Shown here: in pieces, positions 26,029 through 35,259 of the stretch | How the letters are laid out: each line of letters starts with the position of its first letter | How positions within the stretch are numbered: position 1 is the first letter of the stretch | NCBI GenBank assembly: GCA_013540605.1 | Contig: JABVCK010000001.1 | Span: 124,001-188,000 of the forward strand | Reading direction: 5' to 3' | DNA: 64,000 nt | Origin: Bacillota bacterium | GTDB lineage: Bacteria > Bacillota > Clostridia > Ch29 | The notes under the pieces: model-generated | What the model was told of the DNA's origin: nothing | The model's database searches: none | Seen by the model: only the letters and a program-made list of their open reading frames with translations | Program-made: the position numbers and the translations under genes

Positions 26029-26309
26029 AACGCATCACAGTGGGCTTATTGCTGGGGGCGATGCTCGTCGTACTGTTATCTACAGTTTCGGAGATGCCGC
26101 AGTTCGGCAGCCCTTCAAATCCAACCCATAACTATGTAAGCAGCAGGTATGTCGGCAAATCAGCGCTGGAAACCGGTGCAGTTAACGTTGTAACGGGCAT
26201 CATACTGGACTACAGGGCCTTTGATACCTTTGGGGAGGCCACGGTCATATTCGTTGCGGCGCTGGCCGTTGTTTCGGTACTGGCGAGGGGAGGGCTAAGC
26301 GGTGATTGA
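26025..26309 (+). CDS. MbhE-like antiporter subunit, MrpA C-terminal part
   Basis: A 94-residue membrane protein equivalent to MbhE and to the far C terminus of MrpA. The pattern YVGKSALETGAVNVVTGIILDYRAFDT (seen here as ETGAVNVVTGI and DYRAFDTFGE) and VLARGG are characteristic. It starts at an ATGA overlap with the DUF4040 gene and overlaps the next by eight bases. It completes the split MrpA C-terminal module. Confidence 0.82.
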   Translation: MKRITVGLLLGAMLVVLLSTVSEMPQFGSPSNPTHNYVSSRYVGKSALETGAVNVVTGIILDYRAFDTFGEATVIFVAALAVVSVLARGGLSGD

Positions 26310-26715
26310 AGACAATGATATTATACTTAAGCAGGCTGCAAGAGTGCTGACCCCCTTCATACTGATCTACGGAATATATATAACCTTTCATGGCCATCTT
26401 ACCCCTGGAGGAGGATTTTCCGGAGGTACTGTGATAGCCTCGTCCCTGATACTGAACAGGATATCCAGCGGAAACCGCGGATCCGGCCCGGAAATCGACC
26501 GGATGATGGGGATAGCCAGTATTGCGCTGGTGTGTTACGGATTGATTAAAGCCATGGGGACTTTCTTCCCCGACTTTACGCATAGGGTGCTGCCGAGGGG
26601 AATTCCCGGAGATCTGTTAAGCGGGGGCGCTATACTGCCGCTGAATATTGCCGTCGGCTTCGTAGTGGCATGCGTTATGTATATATTCTTTTGCCTGATA
26701 GGGGAGGAAGCATAG
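26302..26715 (+). CDS. mrpB: Mrp/Mbh-type antiporter subunit B
   Basis: A 137-residue MrpB/MnhB/MbhF-family protein with about four helices. The motif GHLTPGGGFSGGTVIASS is diagnostic. It begins with a GTG at 26302 inside the end of the preceding gene, behind GGAGGG. It is a membrane subunit adjoining the proton/cation channel parts. Confidence 0.9.
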   Translation: MIEDNDIILKQAARVLTPFILIYGIYITFHGHLTPGGGFSGGTVIASSLILNRISSGNRGSGPEIDRMMGIASIALVCYGLIKAMGTFFPDFTHRVLPRGIPGDLLSGGAILPLNIAVGFVVACVMYIFFCLIGEEA

Positions 26716-27105
26716 ATGAGCAGTGTAGTTCACCTGGCGAACAATTATATATATATTGCTTCTTTCACGCTGTTTCTCATAGGCTTTTCCATCCTGCTGC
26801 TGAACAGCAATTTGATAAAAAAGATCATCGGCATGAATATTATGGACACTTCGGTTTTCCTGCTGTTTATATCCCAGGGCTATATCAAGGGCAGGAAAGC
26901 CCCGATACTGGAAGGAGGGGGAAGCGTCAACCCCGCGGAGTATGTCAACCCCGTGCCTTCTGCCCTGATCCTTACGGGAATAGTGGTTGCAGTCAGCGTC
27001 ACTGCCTTTTTGCTGGCTTTGACCGTAAAGCTGTACAATCTGTACGGTACCGTTGATATGGACGAGATAATCGAGATAAGGAGAAGCGTTGATGGAAACA
27101 GTTAG
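26716..27105 (+). CDS. mrpC: Mrp/Mbh-type antiporter subunit C (NuoK-like)
   Basis: A 129-residue, three-helix protein homologous to MrpC/MbhG and to complex I NuoK. GMNIMDTSVFLLFISQGY and VNPVPSALILTGIVV are typical; the NVNP-like region ALILTGIVV is conserved across NuoK relatives. It starts directly after the mrpB stop (GGGGAGGAAGCATAG before the ATG) and overlaps mrpD by 14 bases. Confidence 0.9.
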   Translation: MSSVVHLANNYIYIASFTLFLIGFSILLLNSNLIKKIIGMNIMDTSVFLLFISQGYIKGRKAPILEGGGSVNPAEYVNPVPSALILTGIVVAVSVTAFLLALTVKLYNLYGTVDMDEIIEIRRSVDGNS

Positions 27106-28570
27106 GAATTTCCCTGTTCTTATAATATATATTTTTTTTATAGGGTCTTTCATACAGCCGCTAGTCAGAAACGTGAGGATATCTCTTTTGCTGACCGTGG
27201 CTATCTCGGCCGTTTCATCCGCCGCATCCGCTGCGGTAGTGTATTATGTACGGACTAACGGAGATTTTTTGTTCGACGTGGCGCCATGGAGCGCGCCCTG
27301 GGGGATCGAACTGAGCATAGGTACCCTTGAAGCGTTTGTTATTGCGGTCATCTGCAGCGTCGGTACCTTGATTTCCATATACGGCATAGGAATGGTCGAA
27401 AAGGAAATACCGGCCAGAAACATAAAAATATACAACGCGCTGTTCCTGGCGCTGTTGGGCTCGATGACCGGTATCGCTGCAACAGGGGACATATTCAACA
27501 TGTATGTGTTTATTGAAATAACGTCGATTACGGCGTGCGGGATAATATCGGTGAAGGATGACAAAAAAAGCATCGAAGCAACGGTAAAATATCTGGTCTA
27601 TAGTTCCCTGGCATCCGGATGCATACTTTTGGCAATAGCGCTGCTTTACGGGATCACAGGGAATCTGAATATCAGGTATATTCACCACCATTTAACCGAG
27701 GTTATGTACCTGTACCCCAGGAATGTGCTGCTGGCATCCTGCCTGATAATAGTGGGCTTTGGCCTGAAAGCGGCAATGTTCCCGCTGCATTTCTGGCTGC
27801 CTGATGCCCATTCGTCAGCGCCCACTACCTCCAGCGCCGTACTGTCCGCCCTGGTATTGAAGGCATATTCGGTAGGATTGATCAAAATACTGACGGGAGT
27901 GTTTGGCATCGTGGTAATGTCACTGCTTCCGCTGAAGACAATCCTTATGTATCTCGGTTCAGGGGCTGTGCTGATAGGGTCGCTGCTTGCCATGACCCAG
28001 TCCAGAATAAAGAGGATGCTTGCATACTCCAGTGTTGTGCAGATGGGTTACATCTTTCTGGCGCTTTCGCTGTTCAACAGGACGGGTTTTACGGGGGCGC
28101 TGTTCCAGATATTGAACCACGCATTGACAAAAACATTATTATTTCTTTCAGCAGGGAATATAAAGTACTATACGGGTAAAGAGAGTATTGAACAACTGAA
28201 GGGAATTGGCTATAGAATGCCCGTTACAATGGCAGTGTTTTCGGTTGGAGCCCTGTCCATGGTCGGCCTGCCGATGACCAGCGGGTTTAACAGCAAGTGG
28301 TATATCGGCTATGGGGCTATAGAGGCGGGCAAGATAGGAGTACTCATCGTGATAGTGATCAGTTCGCTGCTGAATGCGGCGTACTATCTTCCTGTGGTAG
28401 TGTCTGCGTTTTTCAGACGGCCGTCGCCGGGGGACGAAATCCAGCAGCCGGTGAATCTGCCCTGGTTCACGTCGGTTCCCATGATTGTAATGGCTGTTTT
28501 GATCATAGTATTGGGGTTGTATCCGGACCCGGTGATCAATTTCATCTCCGGTGCGGCAAAAATCTTTTAA
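27092..28570 (+). CDS. mrpD: MrpD/MbhH-type antiporter-like subunit (first of four)
   Basis: A 492-residue, about 14-helix protein of the NuoL/M/N-MrpA/D family. Ion-pathway residues are present: Glu142 in FIEITS, Lys226 in GLKAAMFP, and Lys402 in GFNSKWY. The WLPDAHSSAPT and NHALTKTLLF segments are conserved. It should carry proton or sodium translocation. The start is the ATG at 27092; an in-frame TTG one codon before also exists. Three further paralogues follow, which is more than a normal Mrp operon has. Confidence 0.88.
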   Translation: METVRNFPVLIIYIFFIGSFIQPLVRNVRISLLLTVAISAVSSAASAAVVYYVRTNGDFLFDVAPWSAPWGIELSIGTLEAFVIAVICSVGTLISIYGIGMVEKEIPARNIKIYNALFLALLGSMTGIAATGDIFNMYVFIEITSITACGIISVKDDKKSIEATVKYLVYSSLASGCILLAIALLYGITGNLNIRYIHHHLTEVMYLYPRNVLLASCLIIVGFGLKAAMFPLHFWLPDAHSSAPTTSSAVLSALVLKAYSVGLIKILTGVFGIVVMSLLPLKTILMYLGSGAVLIGSLLAMTQSRIKRMLAYSSVVQMGYIFLALSLFNRTGFTGALFQILNHALTKTLLFLSAGNIKYYTGKESIEQLKGIGYRMPVTMAVFSVGALSMVGLPMTSGFNSKWYIGYGAIEAGKIGVLIVIVISSLLNAAYYLPVVVSAFFRRPSPGDEIQQPVNLPWFTSVPMIVMAVLIIVLGLYPDPVINFISGAAKIF

Positions 28571-28582
28571 GGCGGGGGTCCT

Positions 28583-30049
28583 ATGGAAAAAACTATGTGG
28601 CTGATCTATCTACCTGTTCTGCTGCCTGTATTGGGGCTTGTTCTCATGATTAGGGCCAGCAAGAAGTATATTTTGATGGAGAGGGTTTTCAGCATAACTA
28701 GCGCTGTCCTTGTCTTTATAATAAACGTGGGCGTAATTTACTGGGTATCAAAGGGGTACACCGTTTCGGTACCTCCGCTAAAGGTCAACAACTTTCTTCA
28801 GATACATTTCCAGGTAGACCGTTTGGGAGCCCTGTTTGCCTTTCTTGCCTCGCTGATGTGGATATTTGTAACCGTATACTCCTTTGGGTACATGCGGGGC
28901 CATGCAAAGCAGTTAAGGTATTTCGCCTTTTTCACCGTCTGCTTGGGGATTACCATGGGCATTGCCTACTCAGCCAATTTGTTTACGCTGTACATTTTCT
29001 ACGAACTGCTTACCGTGGCCACATATCCCCTTGTGGTGCATAAGGAGGATAAAAAAGCCCTTGACGCCGGTAAAAAGTATCTCATATATTCCTTCTCAGG
29101 AGCAGCCCTTATACTTATCGGGATGATTCTGGTTTATGCTTTAACCGGGACCCTGGATTTTGTACCGGGTGGAGGAACTGCTTTCAGAGGCGCCTTGCCT
29201 ATGGGAGTGCCGGTGGCCGCATATTTCGTTCTGTTCTTCGTGGGGTTTGGAGTAAAATCGGCCCTGGTGCCGCTGCATTCCTGGCTCCCGGCGGCTATGG
29301 TCGCCCCAACGCCCGTCAGCGCTTTGCTTCACGCCGTGGCCGTTGTCAAGGCGGGCGTGTTCTCGATGACGAGGGCTGTCTATTATGTATTCGGACCCGA
29401 AGCAATAAAAGGATTTAATGCTTACTTTGTCTATATCGTGGCCTTTTCCATACTCTTCGGTTCGGTCCTTGCCATAGGGCAGACCAACCTGAAAAGGCGT
29501 CTGGCCTATTCGACAATAAGCCAGCTCGGTTATGTGCTGCTCGGGGTACTGCTGGTCAACAGCCGCGGCTATACGGGAGGCGTCCTTCACATAGTGAACC
29601 ATGGATTGATAAAGATCGTGCTGTTCTTATGCGCAGGCGCCATAATAACCCGGACCGGTAAGACTGAGATCAACCAGCTGAAGGGGATAGGAAAGCAGAT
29701 GCCTGTAACAATGGGGATTTTTGCCCTCGCTTCGGTATGCCTCGTAGGGATACCGCCGACAAACGGTTTTGTGAGCAAATGGTACCTATCGTTGGGAAGC
29801 CTGGATGCGGGACAGCCGCTCCTTGTCGCCGTACTTCTGTTAAGCGCGCTGCTGACCGCAGCATACCTTTTTCCGATTGTGGGAATTGCCTTTTTTACAA
29901 AGGGAGACAGGGAAATACAGGGGGTTGAGGAAGCACCCAGGAGCATGCTGTATCCGCTGGTGGCGCTTGCTTTCCTTATGCTTGCATCCGGCGCTTTTGC
30001 CGACAGGATAATAGATTTCCTGGCCGGCGGACTGGAAGAAGCGTTTTAA
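28583..30049 (+). CDS. NuoL/M/N-type antiporter-like subunit (second of four)
   Basis: A 488-residue polytopic protein of the same family, starting 12 bases after the first with GGCGGGGG. It keeps the key acidic residue (IFYELLT), the TM7 lysine (GVKSALVPLH), WLPAAMVAPTPVSALLHA (here split WLPAAM and APTPVSALLHA), NHGLIKIVLF and the late lysine in GFVSKWY. All expected translocation residues are present, so it is probably a working channel. Most similar by eye to MrpD/NuoM types. Confidence 0.87.
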   Translation: MEKTMWLIYLPVLLPVLGLVLMIRASKKYILMERVFSITSAVLVFIINVGVIYWVSKGYTVSVPPLKVNNFLQIHFQVDRLGALFAFLASLMWIFVTVYSFGYMRGHAKQLRYFAFFTVCLGITMGIAYSANLFTLYIFYELLTVATYPLVVHKEDKKALDAGKKYLIYSFSGAALILIGMILVYALTGTLDFVPGGGTAFRGALPMGVPVAAYFVLFFVGFGVKSALVPLHSWLPAAMVAPTPVSALLHAVAVVKAGVFSMTRAVYYVFGPEAIKGFNAYFVYIVAFSILFGSVLAIGQTNLKRRLAYSTISQLGYVLLGVLLVNSRGYTGGVLHIVNHGLIKIVLFLCAGAIITRTGKTEINQLKGIGKQMPVTMGIFALASVCLVGIPPTNGFVSKWYLSLGSLDAGQPLLVAVLLLSALLTAAYLFPIVGIAFFTKGDREIQGVEEAPRSMLYPLVALAFLMLASGAFADRIIDFLAGGLEEAF

Positions 30050-30058
30050 AAGGGGGGA

Positions 30059-31507
30059 ATGGCTTTGGAGAATATGCTGCCCTTGGCAATAATAGTTGTG
30101 CCTTTCATTGCCGCACTGCTATCCTTTGCAGCCGGAAAAATAGACAAGAGGATGAGGGACGGCCTTGTTTTTGCCGCTTCAGCCGGGGCGTTCGTAGGCG
30201 TTATAAGCCTTATCCGGATGGTGCTGCAGGGAAGTATATACACATTCAAGACATACGGTCTGCTGTTCAGGGTTGATGAAATGTCGGTTATTCTGGCATT
30301 TGTTACGTCTACGCTATGGCTTATGTCTATCGTGTATTCGACAAAGTACATGGAGGGAAAGAACAACCCGGACAGGTATTATGCATCATTGCTGTTAACA
30401 CTGGCCGGATGCCTTGGCGTCGCCTTTAGCGGCGGGGTTATGGAGCTGTTTATTTTCTTTGAGATGGCCTCGCTTGTACCCTATGTGCTTATACTCCACA
30501 GCCACAGTTCGCAGGCCCATAAAGCTGCTTCCAAATACCTGTACATGAGTATAGTAGGCGGTTTTCTTATGTTTTACGGTGTTGTTGTGACTTATTGGGT
30601 CAAGGAGACCGGGGATTTCTCGGTTATCGGCAGTGGAGAGGCCTTGCCTGTTACCGCACTGGTTGCCTTTCTTATAAGTTTCGGGATTAAGGGCGGGATA
30701 GTGCCTCTGCATTCCTGGCTGCCGGATGCCCATTCGGTATCCCCGTCTTCGGTCAGCTGTCTGCTTTCAGGGATAACAGTCAAAGTGGGCATGTTCGGGT
30801 TTATCAAACTGGTGTACTATATAAGTCCCGCATATTTTTCGGAGAATTCGGTTTGGGTGGATGTTCTGCTGTGGATGGCCGTCATCTCAATAATGTTGGG
30901 GTCAATAGTCGCCATAGGGCAAAAAAGAATCAAAAGAATGCTTGCCTATTCCACCATTAGCCAGATGGGCTATATACTGTTGGGAATTGCATTGATGACG
31001 CACCGGGGGCTGGTTGGAGCCCTGTACCATTTTTTCGCCCACTCCCTTATGAAGGGAAGCCTCTTCATGATAGCCGGTGCGGTTAAACACAAAAAGGATA
31101 TTGTGTACCTGGAGGATTTCAGGGGATTAGGGCGGGAAATGCCGATAACTATGATGTGCTACACCGTAGCTGCCCTATCGATGGTCGGCATTCCTCTGTT
31201 CAGCGGCTTTACAAGCAAATGGTATTTAGGACTGGGGAGCCTTGATGCCGGTAAGCCGTTTTACCTTGGCGTGCTTCTGTTGAGCAGCCTTTTAAACGTA
31301 ATCTATTTTTTCCCGCCGGCAATAAATGCCTTTTTCCCAAAGGATACGGTGCACAATAAAAAGGGAGCATTGAGGATGGATGAACTGCACCCGCTGATGC
31401 TGGTGCCTATCATGGCACTGATAGCCGGAGTAATATACGGGGGTATATTTGATAATTTTATGCTTGAACTGGCATCGAAGGCGACCGCTCGGATAATGAT
31501 CCGGTAG
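30059..31507 (+). CDS. NuoL/M/N-type antiporter-like subunit (third of four)
   Basis: A 482-residue paralogue with about 14 helices. It retains the acidic residue (IFFEMAS), the TM7 lysine (GIKGGIVPLH), WLPDAHSVSPSSVS, a variant AHSLMKGSLF in place of NHALxK, and the late lysine in GFTSKWY. AGGGGGG lies immediately before the ATG at 30059. It belongs to the same operon and presumably the same membrane complex. Confidence 0.87.
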   Translation: MALENMLPLAIIVVPFIAALLSFAAGKIDKRMRDGLVFAASAGAFVGVISLIRMVLQGSIYTFKTYGLLFRVDEMSVILAFVTSTLWLMSIVYSTKYMEGKNNPDRYYASLLLTLAGCLGVAFSGGVMELFIFFEMASLVPYVLILHSHSSQAHKAASKYLYMSIVGGFLMFYGVVVTYWVKETGDFSVIGSGEALPVTALVAFLISFGIKGGIVPLHSWLPDAHSVSPSSVSCLLSGITVKVGMFGFIKLVYYISPAYFSENSVWVDVLLWMAVISIMLGSIVAIGQKRIKRMLAYSTISQMGYILLGIALMTHRGLVGALYHFFAHSLMKGSLFMIAGAVKHKKDIVYLEDFRGLGREMPITMMCYTVAALSMVGIPLFSGFTSKWYLGLGSLDAGKPFYLGVLLLSSLLNVIYFFPPAINAFFPKDTVHNKKGALRMDELHPLMLVPIMALIAGVIYGGIFDNFMLELASKATARIMIR

Positions 31508-31534
31508 CTGTTTGCAGAAAAGGGGGTTAAGACC

Positions 31535-33772
31535 ATGTCAATGGGGATGTTTCTGGTTATATCGCTTGTGGCGCCGTGGCTAAGCGGCTTGACTATGTGG
31601 GGTCTGTTCAGGAATAATCCGAAAAAATCAGGGATTCTTTCTACGCTGGTCAGCTCCGGTATACTGTTGTCGGCTTTATCGTTATTCCAACGGGTCTACA
31701 GCGGAAATGCATCATATGAGGTCCACGGTTTTTTTACCGGGAGTATTCTTTTAAGCGTTACGCCTGTAGGCTATGCGTTCATAATTCTGACATCATTGGT
31801 CTGGCTGGCAGCTTCCGTTTTTTCAATAGTCTATATGCAGAAGAGCCATTATCAGGGACGGTTTTACCTGTTCTTCATGATAACCCTCGGTTCAACCCTT
31901 GGCGTTTTTGTTTCGGGAGATATGATAGCCTTCTTCACATTTTTCGAGATAATGTCCCTTGCGTCCTTCATGCTTGTGATACATGAACAGGACAGAGATG
32001 CTTTGGAAGCGGGGAAGCTGTATATTTTCATGTCGATATTCGGGAGCCTGATGGCGTTGATGGGGCTGTTCATGATCTACCACCATACGGGGACTCTCAG
32101 AATCGATGAATTGCATGGTGTTCTAAAGACCATGGGCGTTTCGGGATACGTGGCGTATTTCCTCATAACCCTTGGACTGGGTGTCAAAGCGGGGATTGTT
32201 CCCTTCCACGTTTGGCTTCCGAAAGCTCACCCGGTGGCGCCGTCTCCTGCAAGCGCGGTACTTTCCGGGATACTTTTGAAAACCGGCATATACGGAATAT
32301 TCCTGGCATCATATGTGCTGCTGGGTGTGGATGCTTCAATAGGAAAAGTTGTTGCGGTGCTGGGTGCGGTGACCATGATTATGGGTGCGGGATGCGCGGT
32401 AAAAAGCCGCAACTTTAAAGTACTGCTCGCATACAGTAGCATGAGCCAGATGGGCTACGTAGTCCTTGCCCTAGGCACTGCGGCTGCCCTGGAGGATGCA
32501 GGATTGCTGGGCTACACCGGCGGTATCTACCAGGCCATCAACCACGGGCTTTATGAGGCGATGCTGTTTCTTATTGCGGGCTACGTGTATCTCATCCGGG
32601 GCACGATAGATTTTAACGGTCTCAGCGGAATTATAAGGAAAGACAGGATAGCAGGCGTCTTCCTGCTGACAGGCCTTGCGGCAATATCGGGACTACCGGG
32701 CCTCAACGGTTTTATCGGAAAAACCCTTATACATGATGCGCTGCTCGAGGCATACCATAATAGTCACCATCTGTTATTCTGGGGCCTTGAAAAGGCGTTC
32801 ATCCTCGGGAGTTCTTTAACCTCAGCTTACTGCTTCCGTATAGCAGACGCGATGCGCGGCGGAGAGGAGAATAAGGAACAGGACCTGCCCGGTATAACCG
32901 GAGCCAGGACCTTGGTGTATGCATCCTTTGCCCTGCTGACGGGAGGTATTGTGTATACAGGACTTTTTTCCGACAGTGTGGTCAGCCTGCTAAAACCCGG
33001 ACTGCAGTCCCTTCACGGACATATGCCCGATATCTACAGCGCTTCGGCTCTACTGAGTCCCATTAAGGCATATATAATAGGCTTCGTCCTGTATATGATC
33101 GCAAGGTCGGGTTTGGAAGGAAAGATCGAGCGCCGGAGCAAGGAAGTCGATATTTTTGAAAGAATATCGCAGACGGTGCTTCATATGACGGGAAAGAAAC
33201 TGTTTGACGAAAAGTCGGTGAAAAAACCGTATGTTCTCTTCATGCACAGAATAAGGAGTTCCACGAGTATAATACACAGGTTATATGATTTAATAAAGGT
33301 AGCGATGATGACCGTTGTTAGAATAATTGGCGCCTTTTTTGTTGTTATGGACAGGGGCTTCAGCTTTGAAAGCAATATATACAACCCCGTTATAAAAGGT
33401 GTATACCGGTTCCTGAGCCGCCTGTTCGGCTGTGTGGATAAAGGCGTTGACTTTTTCTATACTTTCTTCACAAGTTTCCTGACCGGGATTTACCATAGAG
33501 ATGAAGAGGAAAACGAGGATGAGAACAAAGAAACGTTAATCATAAGGGAAAGGGCGGTCTTGTATAAAAAGTACAGGATTATAGTCCGTGAGATTGCCCA
33601 CGGCCACTTCCTGGAGGCCGGCAGAATGGTGAGAGGTTATTTCAGGGAAAAAGAGTACAGTATGAGCAACCTCAATGTAGGAGTTATTATATTTGCAGCA
33701 ATGGTGGTAGTATTCATGCTTATTTTCGTAATGTATGTTCCAATGCTTTCCAATGGTGCGGCGGTTTTTTAG
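31535..33772 (+). CDS. Large NuoL/MrpA-like antiporter subunit with long C-terminal extension (fourth of four)
   Basis: A 745-residue protein. Residues 1 to about 480 form the antiporter-like domain with FFEIMS, GVKAGIVPFH, WLPKAHPVAPSPASA and a variant GFIGKTL late lysine. The usual NHALxK segment reads NHGLYEA, so a conserved lysine is replaced by Glu. Residues from about 500 form an amphipathic, charged extension with one helix near 510, a charged stretch rich in Glu/Asp, and a final hydrophobic helix. This tail may act like the lateral helix of NuoL. It could stand in for the missing N-terminal part of MrpA. AAAGGGGG precedes the ATG. Confidence 0.83.
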   Translation: MSMGMFLVISLVAPWLSGLTMWGLFRNNPKKSGILSTLVSSGILLSALSLFQRVYSGNASYEVHGFFTGSILLSVTPVGYAFIILTSLVWLAASVFSIVYMQKSHYQGRFYLFFMITLGSTLGVFVSGDMIAFFTFFEIMSLASFMLVIHEQDRDALEAGKLYIFMSIFGSLMALMGLFMIYHHTGTLRIDELHGVLKTMGVSGYVAYFLITLGLGVKAGIVPFHVWLPKAHPVAPSPASAVLSGILLKTGIYGIFLASYVLLGVDASIGKVVAVLGAVTMIMGAGCAVKSRNFKVLLAYSSMSQMGYVVLALGTAAALEDAGLLGYTGGIYQAINHGLYEAMLFLIAGYVYLIRGTIDFNGLSGIIRKDRIAGVFLLTGLAAISGLPGLNGFIGKTLIHDALLEAYHNSHHLLFWGLEKAFILGSSLTSAYCFRIADAMRGGEENKEQDLPGITGARTLVYASFALLTGGIVYTGLFSDSVVSLLKPGLQSLHGHMPDIYSASALLSPIKAYIIGFVLYMIARSGLEGKIERRSKEVDIFERISQTVLHMTGKKLFDEKSVKKPYVLFMHRIRSSTSIIHRLYDLIKVAMMTVVRIIGAFFVVMDRGFSFESNIYNPVIKGVYRFLSRLFGCVDKGVDFFYTFFTSFLTGIYHRDEEENEDENKETLIIRERAVLYKKYRIIVREIAHGHFLEAGRMVRGYFREKEYSMSNLNVGVIIFAAMVVVFMLIFVMYVPMLSNGAAVF

Positions 33773-34047
33773 GCTACAGATCGCAGTCGGCAGATCGCAG
33801 ATCGCAGGTACTAGGTGCTAGTTGGCAGATGTTAGATCACAGATCACAGTTCCCAAGGCTATGTCCTTGGGTCTTTTAATGCGCTTTAGCATTACCTTAT
33901 ACTCTGTCATCTGATAACTGGCAACTGGCTACTGATGATGGTGTGTCCCATTATTTTGCACACAATGTCCTCTTTAATAAAACTGAGAAGGATATTGGGC
34001 TTATTCGAAGAATTATATAATGAAATCGTGTGCTGGAAGGTGACATC
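33773..34047. repeat. Intergenic stretch with AGATCGCAG-type short repeats
   Basis: Between the antiporter operon and the division cluster. At 33775-33850 degenerate copies of CAGATCGCAG and AGATCACAG occur in tandem, followed by a terminator hairpin and then CTGGCAACTGGCTACT-like low-complexity sequence. Similar words reappear at 40290-40335. No gene is evident. Confidence 0.5.
33852..33876 (+). terminator. Terminator of the antiporter operon
   Basis: CCCAAGG (33852-33858), a six-base loop, CCTTGGG (33865-33871), then TCTTTT. A short but stable GC-rich hairpin about 80 bases after the last antiporter gene. Confidence 0.6.
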
Positions 34048-35259
34048 ATGAAAAATGCTAGACCGGCTAAGAAGGGAAAAGGCTATATCAGGATAGCGAT
34101 AATCGCAATCATGCTCGTTCTGACAGTAAAAGCATTGTTGGGTGTCAGGAGCAATGCCATTGAGACCGTACTTCTCGAATACGGTGAAGTGAAGATAATG
34201 GAACAGGCAAAGGGTGTTGTTGTCAGGATGGAGAAAACCGTGAAAGCGCCTATCTCCGGTAGAATTGCCTATATTGTTCCCGAAAATGTTAAGGTTCCTG
34301 TAGGCACAAAGGTTCTGGAGATTAAGAGGGACAGGATTGATGATGAAACCCTCGCCAGATATAATGAGATCAATAAAAGGATACAGGCTTTGGGGGATTT
34401 GGACAGTGAGGCTGCCCCGGACAATAGCACGGGTAATGTCATGAAGTATCTTGCCAACATAAGCCGTTTAATACATGAAGGCAGCTTGCTGGCAGTGTAT
34501 TACGAAAAGGAGCACCTGGTGAGAGAATTGAACCGGAGTACTGCCTTAGCTTCTTCCGCAAACGAGTTGAAATTGCTGTTACAGGAAAAAGACAAAATCG
34601 AAAAGGAGATGGATGGTGGAGTTAAGGCAGAGTATACGCAGTTTCCAGCGGTTCCCGTGTATGCCCTGGATGGATACGAAGAAGTGCTGACGGTAGAGAG
34701 CATTAAAGAAATAAATCCGGCGGAGTTAAGCCCGCCTGCTGTTTTGCGGATAGATCTGAATAAAGGAGTAGAAGCAGGGGAAACTGTTCTAAAACTGGTA
34801 GACAACCGCAAGTGGTATATTGTATCCCAGCTCAGCAGCGGTTTTGGAGAAGATATAAAGGAGAACAAGAATGTAAGTATTGAGTTCCCGGGAGATGATA
34901 CTGTAACGGTAAAAGGCCGGGTAATCGGTTCCAAAACAACAGACCAGGGAACTGTTGTGTATATTGAAATAAAAGATTATGTACCGGGCATTTTTGAGCA
35001 AAGATTTGTTGATATAATATTAATTAAAGAAAGGTACAGCGGGTTTGTTGTTCCGCAGAAAGCGATAATTGAGAAGGGCAATGAGACTGAGGTCCTGGTA
35101 CTGCAGGAGGGAAAGGTGCGAAGCAAGAAGGTTGCAGTTAAGGCAAGCGATGGGATCAATGCTGTGGTAGAAAGCGTACAGAATGGTCCGGCGCTGAAAC
35201 TGTATGACCAGGTTATAATCAACTGGGAAAGGTTCGGAGGTAATGAAGGTGAGTATTAG
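34048..35259 (+). CDS. HlyD-like membrane fusion-type protein of the division cluster
   Basis: A 403-residue protein with one N-terminal membrane helix (about 14-34). A lipoyl/biotinyl-like region follows (VVVRMEKTVKAPISGRIAYI), then a coiled-coil-like helical part (about 105-195) and beta-rich domains including VDIILIKERYSGFVVPQKAI. This is the HlyD-like arrangement, but no export ATPase or permease is nearby. It lies immediately upstream of ylmE-sepF-ylmG-divIVA, so an envelope or division-related role is possible. GGAAGG precedes the ATG at 34048. Function not established. Confidence 0.7.
   Translation: MKNARPAKKGKGYIRIAIIAIMLVLTVKALLGVRSNAIETVLLEYGEVKIMEQAKGVVVRMEKTVKAPISGRIAYIVPENVKVPVGTKVLEIKRDRIDDETLARYNEINKRIQALGDLDSEAAPDNSTGNVMKYLANISRLIHEGSLLAVYYEKEHLVRELNRSTALASSANELKLLLQEKDKIEKEMDGGVKAEYTQFPAVPVYALDGYEEVLTVESIKEINPAELSPPAVLRIDLNKGVEAGETVLKLVDNRKWYIVSQLSSGFGEDIKENKNVSIEFPGDDTVTVKGRVIGSKTTDQGTVVYIEIKDYVPGIFEQRFVDIILIKERYSGFVVPQKAIIEKGNETEVLVLQEGKVRSKKVAVKASDGINAVVESVQNGPALKLYDQVIINWERFGGNEGEY

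Noticed and set aside
24699-33772. Energy-converting hydrogenase or complex I
   Set aside because: No NiFe large subunit, small subunit or ferredoxin-like genes occur in or beside the operon.
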